Shown: positions 59,440 to 64,000 of the stretch, in pieces
Position numbering within the stretch: position 1 is the stretch's first letter
Layout: each line of letters opens with the position of its first letter
Assembly: GCA_958295665.1 (NCBI GenBank)
Contig: OY282559.1
Span: 249,484,764 to 249,548,763 of the forward strand
From: Tipula vernalis
Lineage: Eukaryota > Arthropoda > Insecta > Diptera > Tipulidae
Direction: 5' to 3'
DNA length: 64,000 nucleotides
Notes under the pieces: generated by a model
What the model was told of the DNA's origin: nothing
The model's database searches: none
The model's input: the letters and a program-made list of their open reading frames with translations, nothing else
Position numbers and translations under genes: made by a program

Positions 59440-60343
59440 GTCGAATTCACCTGAAGTTATAAAAGATATCCCAAGTGAAGATCAGGAACAATATATCAAA
59501 GCAATCGACGATACAATCAAGGACAAGGTAATAAAGATTTTAGGTTTACAGTACGACCCCACAGATGATATATTCAAATTTCGAGTTGCATTACCAGAAA
59601 ATCCAAAGGTAACTAAAAGAACCATACTATCAGAAGCAGGGAAGATATTTGACCCCTTGGGTTGGATCGCGCCGGTCAGCATCAACATTAAAATTTTTAT
59701 CCAGCAACTTGGGATGTTAAACTTGAATTGGGACGATCCACTGCCACAGGAAAAAGCGGTCGAATAGGAACAAATCCGAACATCACTTCCAATGATAGAA
59801 GAAATTTCAATTCCACGGTTCGTACAAACAACTACCAAGTTAACGATCGAATTGCACGGGATTTGTGATGCCAGCCAGTTCGCTTACGCTGCAGTCATTT
59901 ACTACAAGGTAACTTCAGAAACGGGAGAAATATACACAAGTTTAATATCAGCAAAAACAAAGGTAGTTCCAATTAAGCAGCAAAGTCTTCCACGACTCGA
60001 ACTATGCGGCGCAGTTCTATTGTCTAAGTTGATGAATGTAGTCAAAGGGGAAACGAATGTCAAGGTAGACAGAGTGGTTTTGTGGACCGATTCAACAATT
60101 GTGCTCGACTGGCTGAGTGATCACCCTCGGCACTGGCCCACATTTATTGCCAATCGATCATCCGAGATATTGTCTTCATATGACCGAAAACTCTGGGGAC
60201 ACGTTCCAACATCACAAAATCTCGCAGATATTGCTTCACGGGGAGTACATCCAGAAGAAATCAAATTCAATCAGTTGTGGTGGACCGGACCCAATTGGCT
60301 ACGAAAATCAACGGAATTGTGGCCACCCCAACAACGAGATTAA
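59440..60343 (+). pseudogene. second BEL/Pao pol fragment (post-RT segment and RNase H)
   Basis: The plus strand reads LGLQYDPTDDIFKFRVAL, TKRTILSEAGKIFDPLGWIA and PVSINIKIFIQQLGML. After one in-frame TAG (59765-59767) it continues with LHGICDASQFAYAAVIYYKV, QSLPRLELCGAVLLSKLM, VVLWTDSTIVLDWLSDHP, HVPTSQNLADIASRGVHPE and WWTGPNWLR. These are the BEL/Pao segment after the RT palm and the RNase H-like domain with its Asp residues. The frame is otherwise uninterrupted for about 290 codons. RT palm, integrase and LTRs are absent. It differs clearly in sequence from the BEL element at 51-53 kb. The open frame extends left to 59153 but the residues before about 59440 do not resemble pol. Confidence 0.85.
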
Positions 60344-60390
60344 GCGAATTTTGATTTAAATACAAACACTGTTGTTCAACCTATATATAG

Positions 60391-61246
60391 TATATGGGGA
60401 AACCTCACTACAATGGAAAACGACGGGACCAAAAACGGTGTCCTTTAAACTGAGGATTTGTGATTTTTGTTTTATAAAAATTTTGTTGGGATTCTATATC
60501 TTACCCGATTTGGTTGAAATACAGCATTTCCAATGGAAATGGGATTCTAAAACGATTCTTGCATAAAGTTTTGAAATATGGCCAAGTATGATCGAGCTTG
60601 GCTATTTCTCAACCGATTATGATGAAATTTGACATGTAGGTTGAAAATGGTGTGTACGTTGAAAGTGATAGAGTTCTGGAATATGGCCAATAAGGACGGA
60701 ACATCGATATTTCTCTATCGATTATGATGAAATTTGATGTTGGTGATGGAAATGGGATTCGAAAATGATTTTTGGAGGACGGAACTTACTTATTTCTCAA
60801 CCGATTATGAAATAATCGAAAAAATCGAATAATTAATGAAATTTGACATGTACGTTGGAAATTTGGTTCTAAGCTGAGTTTTAGATCTAAAAATTAATTC
60901 AGAATTCCATTTCCAACGCACATGTCAAATTTTATTTATTTATTTTTTTTGCCATATTCTAGAATTTTATCCATACATATAATTTACTAAAGGTTCAATT
61001 TGAAATGTTAAAGGTTCAACTTGACGTGTAAAAGAACAAATTAAAGTGGTAAAGTGTAAATTTGAATTGTACTCGTAAAACCTGTATCATCGCAGAAGTA
61101 TCTGCCCGTGTCCGCTCTAATAAAGTGTCAGCTTATCTAAGGGAGGTTTTCATTGGAAAACTTTAGTTCTAAGGGACTTAAAAGTTTGTCCGGTGAAGTG
61201 AGGATTCCGCTAAATTGAGTGTCTGTTGAAATGAGGTTTCACTGTA
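60391..61246. mobile_element. candidate pogo-like non-autonomous element with inner tandem repeats
   Basis: The right end in complement begins CAGTGAAACCTCATTTCAAC and continues with GACACT and CCGGACAAAC words, next to TA. The left end at about 60393 reads TATGGGGAAACCTCACTACA and then GGGACC and GGTGTCC, also next to TA. GAAACCTC ends with GGACAC-type words are typical of pogo-like MITEs in insects. The inside holds three to four degenerate units of about 105 bp (CGATTATGATGAAATTTGA... at about 60616, 60718 and 60799) plus a partial inverted unit near 60905-60940. The two ends are only partly similar, so this is tentative. Confidence 0.4.
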
Positions 61247-61484
61247 TTTAAAAGTGAGTATTTATTCTTATATAAATATGTACAGTATATATGTGTGACG
61301 TTTAAACAAATGCACATGCATTGAACGATTTGAACCAAACATTACACAAATATTGTTTAAGACTTAAGAAAGGTCAATGTTAATATCATGCCAACATTCA
61401 TCTCTTCCTTGAGAGATGATAATCAGGTCTAAAGTTACTAAAGAAGAATTTCTAAAACTTCAAAAATTGAGTCGATTTTTGTTG

Positions 61485-61855
61485 ACGGTATGATGGTAAG
61501 AAGGTATGATGTTATGATGGTATAATGGTACGATGGTTTGTATATAAGAATTGTGTGATGGTGATGGTAAAGGTGATGGTGGTATGATGATGATGATGGT
61601 ATGATGGTAAGATGGTGATTGTAAGATGTTAAAATGGTATGTTAGTATAATGGAGCAGAGGATTGAGGTTTGGTTCGAGCTAAGTTGAGTTTGAAGTTGA
61701 GTTAGGGTTAGTTAGCCTGCGTTCGGGTTAAGTGAGTTCTTCGGTTGGGGAATTATTTAAGATTTGATTTGGAGTTAGGTTATGGGTTAATTTGAAAATT
61801 GATTTGTGGTTGATTTGATGATTGAATTGAGGGTTTGGTTGGCGGTTAATTTTAA
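61485..61855 (+). repeat. ATGGT minisatellite followed by GTTGAG-type array, copy B right
   Basis: 61485-61655 is a TATGATGG/GGTGATGG array like that at 35262. From 61658 the sequence GATTGAGGTTTGGTTCGAG, then GAAGTTGAGTTAGGG, matches copy A right at 38790 and continues as G/T-biased degenerate repeats to about 61855, where a Helitron helicase fragment begins. Confidence 0.75.
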
Positions 61856-61864
61856 TTAGGCCAT

Positions 61865-62375
61865 TGTGTTCAGACACTTTGTCATCGCCTAATTTTAATA
61901 ATTGACTCGCGAAATTATAGCTACCATTTCCCAAATGAGCTCTCATATTTATCTTTAATGTAACAGTTTGAATTGAACTCCACAGAGGTTAGGATTTTTG
62001 CCACGCTTTAATATGGTCTACTCGAGTTCCTTTGGGGATTACAGGCAATATTTGGCGAAAGTCTCCAGGGAAGATTAAAGTGACACCACCAACTGCTTTC
62101 TCTAAATTCTAATGTCCTTTAAAGTTCTGTTTACTGGTTCAATGTGCGATCGATTGTTTATTGTACACTTTTCCTAGTGGTCCATTTTTGCGAATTGTGA
62201 GTACTGAATTTGGTTGAAAAGAAATAATTAGAGGAATTTAAATGTAGACTGGACGGTTTTCTCGCCGCTGAACGGTGTAGCTGCTATTCCAGATGAAGCA
62301 ACTACTTAATTTAGCCAAAATTAAGTTAATAAAGAATATGCTTTTCCCAATACCAAAACCCCAAGAAAGGGATGT
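61865..62375 (-). pseudogene. Helitron-type (PIF1-like) helicase fragment
   Basis: The minus strand shows a P-loop (GFGIGKSIFFINLILAK, about 62360), VVASSGIAATPFSGEKTVQ (about 62305), TLKDIRNLEKAVGGVTLIFP and GDFRQILPVIPKGTRVDHIK (about 62125-62010). It then shows TVTLKINMRAHLGNGSYNFA and SQLLKLGDDKVSEHNGLIKI (to about 61865). These are PIF1/Helitron helicase motifs I to IV in order. Frameshifts and deletions compress the usual spacing. The Rep nuclease domain and Helitron ends are not in the window. It stops exactly where the GTTGAG-type array begins. Confidence 0.75.
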
Positions 62376-62958
62376 ACGCCAATAAAGTCTAGCAAACAAA
62401 ACAGTACATTTGAAACTAGTGTCAGACCTTCAGACGTATTTATTTAAACTCTGAAGTGATTTATTTCAACTAGATGTACGTGCAAAAATATGTAGGTACA
62501 AAGTCTTTACTATACAAGCTGTACTCAAAACTATACATTTGAACGACGAGATTTTGCAGATGCCTCAAGAGATAAGATAAATTAGCGTTTTGCTAACGCA
62601 TGGCATTTGATTAGCGAAGCTGCCGTTAAATCTAAGCTTCCACCCTGATCACCGACGAATCCAACCTAGATGCTTGACTTGGGAAGGATAACGGTTGAAA
62701 CTCGAGAGTTTAGAATTTATTTAGTCATATAATCCAGGGCGTTATTTTGGATGAAAAGTCGTAAAACATATAAAATTTAAGTTGTATTTTGTACAGCCTA
62801 TCTCCCCTAAATCTCTCAATAAATCCCCAATCAAAACTATTTTCATTTATTGATCTTGAAATATGCTAATTTATTTAATTTAACCAACCATGAAAAATAC
62901 ATGCATTAATTACCAATGCCAAACCTATTCAATTTTTTTGTTGCTTTATTCCATTTCA
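62376..62958. other. upstream region of the cuticle protein gene
   Basis: No gene or repeat recognised. It probably includes control sequences of the cuticle gene, but I cannot point to a factor site. Confidence 0.4.
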
Positions 62959-62997
62959 TATATAAACTACAGCCACAATCCAAATAATTCATATTCA
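62959..62997 (+). promoter_or_regulatory. TATA box and likely start site of the cuticle gene
   Basis: TATATAAA at 62959-62966 lies 101 bases before the start codon. Initiator-like TCATAT (A at 62991, 32 bases after the first T) and TCACTG (A at 62997) follow. A TATA promoter fits a strongly and stage-specifically expressed cuticle gene. The leader would be about 65-70 bases. Confidence 0.65.
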
Positions 62998-63059
62998 CTG
63001 TTGAGTATTTCAATTAATTAAACTTAATTACCAATAATAATTTATTTTAACTAAATAAA

Positions 63060-63509
63060 ATGAATTCGTTTGTAAATTTTGCAATTATTGCCGCAACTGT
63101 AGCTGCGGTTAATGCACATGGTGCAATCAGTTATCACAATCAAAAATTAAATAGCTATGGCAGTGGTCTACATTACGGTGGTACATATGATGGAGGCTAC
63201 AAACAACGTGGTTACGAGGGTGATCATTATTATGCCTATCCAAAATATCAGTTCGATTATGGTGTGAAAGATTACAAAACTGGTGACAACAAAGCTCAAT
63301 GGGAAGTACGTGATGGTGATAAAGTTAAAGGAGGCTACCAATTAAAAGAATCCGATGGTACAATTAGGGTGGTTGAGTATACAGCGGATAAATATAATGG
63401 TTTTAATGTGGTGGTTAAAAAAATTGGAAAAGCTGTACATCCACAAATTTATAAAACATATGGTGGTTATGGATATGGTGGTTACGGTTATGGTGCTGGA
63501 AAATATTAA
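63060..63509 (+). CDS. cuticle protein, RR-2 type (Rebers-Riddiford), 149 residues
   Basis: A structural protein of the exoskeleton that is secreted and binds chitin. Residues 1-19 form a signal peptide (hydrophobic FAIIAATVAAV, likely cut after NA). Residues 20-60 are Gly/Tyr/His-rich. The RR domain covers about 62-124: KYQFDYGVKDYKTGDNKAQW, then EVRDGDKVKGGYQLKESDGT and IRVVEYTADKYNGFNVVVKK. The block DG.IRVVEYTAD..NGFN marks the RR-2 class, associated with hard cuticle. The tail is GYGYGGYGYGAG, a flexible repeat. The start follows AAATAAAATG and lies just before the signal peptide. The gene is uninterrupted, whereas many insect RR genes have an intron a few codons after the start, so this copy is single-exon. 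It is complete, with its own TATA box and poly(A) signals, and is the only clear host gene here. Confidence 0.95.
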   Translation: MNSFVNFAIIAATVAAVNAHGAISYHNQKLNSYGSGLHYGGTYDGGYKQRGYEGDHYYAYPKYQFDYGVKDYKTGDNKAQWEVRDGDKVKGGYQLKESDGTIRVVEYTADKYNGFNVVVKKIGKAVHPQIYKTYGGYGYGGYGYGAGKY

Positions 63510-63595
63510 AACATAAACATTAAATTTTCATTTCAACTCTCGTCAACCACACAAAATTGTAATTTAAGTTTGCGAACACGATGATACTTTCCATA

Positions 63596-63662
63596 AATAA
63601 AGTTTTTCATAATTTCACAGAAAAATTTCTTAATGAGTTTTAACTTTAACTGTCACAATAAA
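63596..63662 (+). terminator. two poly(A) signals of the cuticle gene
   Basis: AATAAA at 63596-63601 and again at 63657-63662, 87 and 148 bases after the stop codon, are plausible alternative cleavage signals. Confidence 0.7.
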
Positions 63663-64000
63663 ACTTGTCGTGCTATTTTGGTAGAGTATCGAATTAAAAT
63701 TTGGGTGATTCCATTTCCCGTCCACCTCTTTAAATTCATCGGTTGAACTCAAAAATTAATTTCAAATTTTAGTTTTATTGCCCTACGTGGACGTACATTA
63801 AATTTTGTACATATTTGCATCGACCAAATTCGTATGTAAACGACAACCCAAGTGTCTCATCAAATTTTGTAAAAACAGCCGCCAAAATATTGCATGCGTT
63901 ACCCTTTGCGATGTACCATTTTTAATTAACAAATTAAAAACTGTCTCTGGGCGATTATAATTCTGATTTAAAAATTATTTTTTTTTTGATTTGATTCCCA
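63663..64000. other. downstream flank
   Basis: AT-rich; no gene or repeat recognised up to the window edge. Confidence 0.5.

Overview
This is an AT-rich stretch of an animal nuclear genome, almost certainly an insect. The evidence is an RR-2 type insect cuticle protein gene near the right end, spliced genes with short introns, and remnants of many transposon classes common in arthropods (piggyBac, Merlin, PIF/Harbinger, pogo, Tc1/mariner, Helitron, Gypsy, BEL/Pao, R1-like LINE). I cannot name the species; a fly or midge would fit, but that is a guess. Most of the window is a transposon graveyard, and only a few genes look intact.

Left part (1-16 kb). On the minus strand lie two C-terminal exons of a DUF4806-like gene running off the left edge (1-363), an intact-looking four-exon gene of 159 codons that I do not recognise (2378-3094), and a broken transposase-like gene (3360-5091). 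They may be parts of one element. A broken piggyBac transposase follows (9748-11430), then a 637-bp retroposon with an exact 24-bp target duplication (11535-12219), a 421-bp near-perfect palindrome (12424-12844), a decayed member of an uncharacterised arthropod multicopy family (13068-15083) and a 450-bp (TA)n tract.

Middle part (17-40 kb). A Merlin element (16953-19012) carries a dead IS1016-like transposase and is itself split by a 274-bp MITE with TTA target duplications. A solo LTR with ATAT duplications follows (19047-19506). Beyond it are a perfect 35-bp-arm hairpin (21526-21601), an R1-like LINE fragment (22768-23655), a candidate TA-flanked element (29554-30440), a pogo/CENP-B-type transposase fragment (30866-31370), inverted Tc1/mariner scraps (33377-33640), a mariner 5' end (34824-35095) and a gutted Gypsy element (37080-38770) flanked by degenerate GTTGAG-type arrays. 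Long stretches between these show no gene.

Right part (40-64 kb). A complete Harbinger element (40327-43156) has TIRs and TAA duplications, a broken transposase and an intact four-exon Myb/MADF-like partner gene. Next is a BEL/Pao retroelement with a fusion-type envelope remnant. Its env is interrupted by a complete Gypsy insertion (44113-49902) with apparently identical 297-bp LTRs. A foldback-like element (53312-56124) has about 500-bp inverted arms of degenerate short repeats around an uncharacterised decayed gene. Then come a second Merlin fragment, a second BEL/Pao pol fragment, a pogo-like non-autonomous candidate and a Helitron helicase fragment. The window closes with the only ordinary host gene I recognise, the cuticle protein gene at 63060-63509, with a TATA box and poly(A) signals.

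The genes form no common pathway. The layout is one of repeated, nested insertion followed by internal deletion: the three larger LTR elements have each lost a catalytic block (RNase H, integrase core, or RT palm). All family names come from reading motifs by eye; no database search was run.
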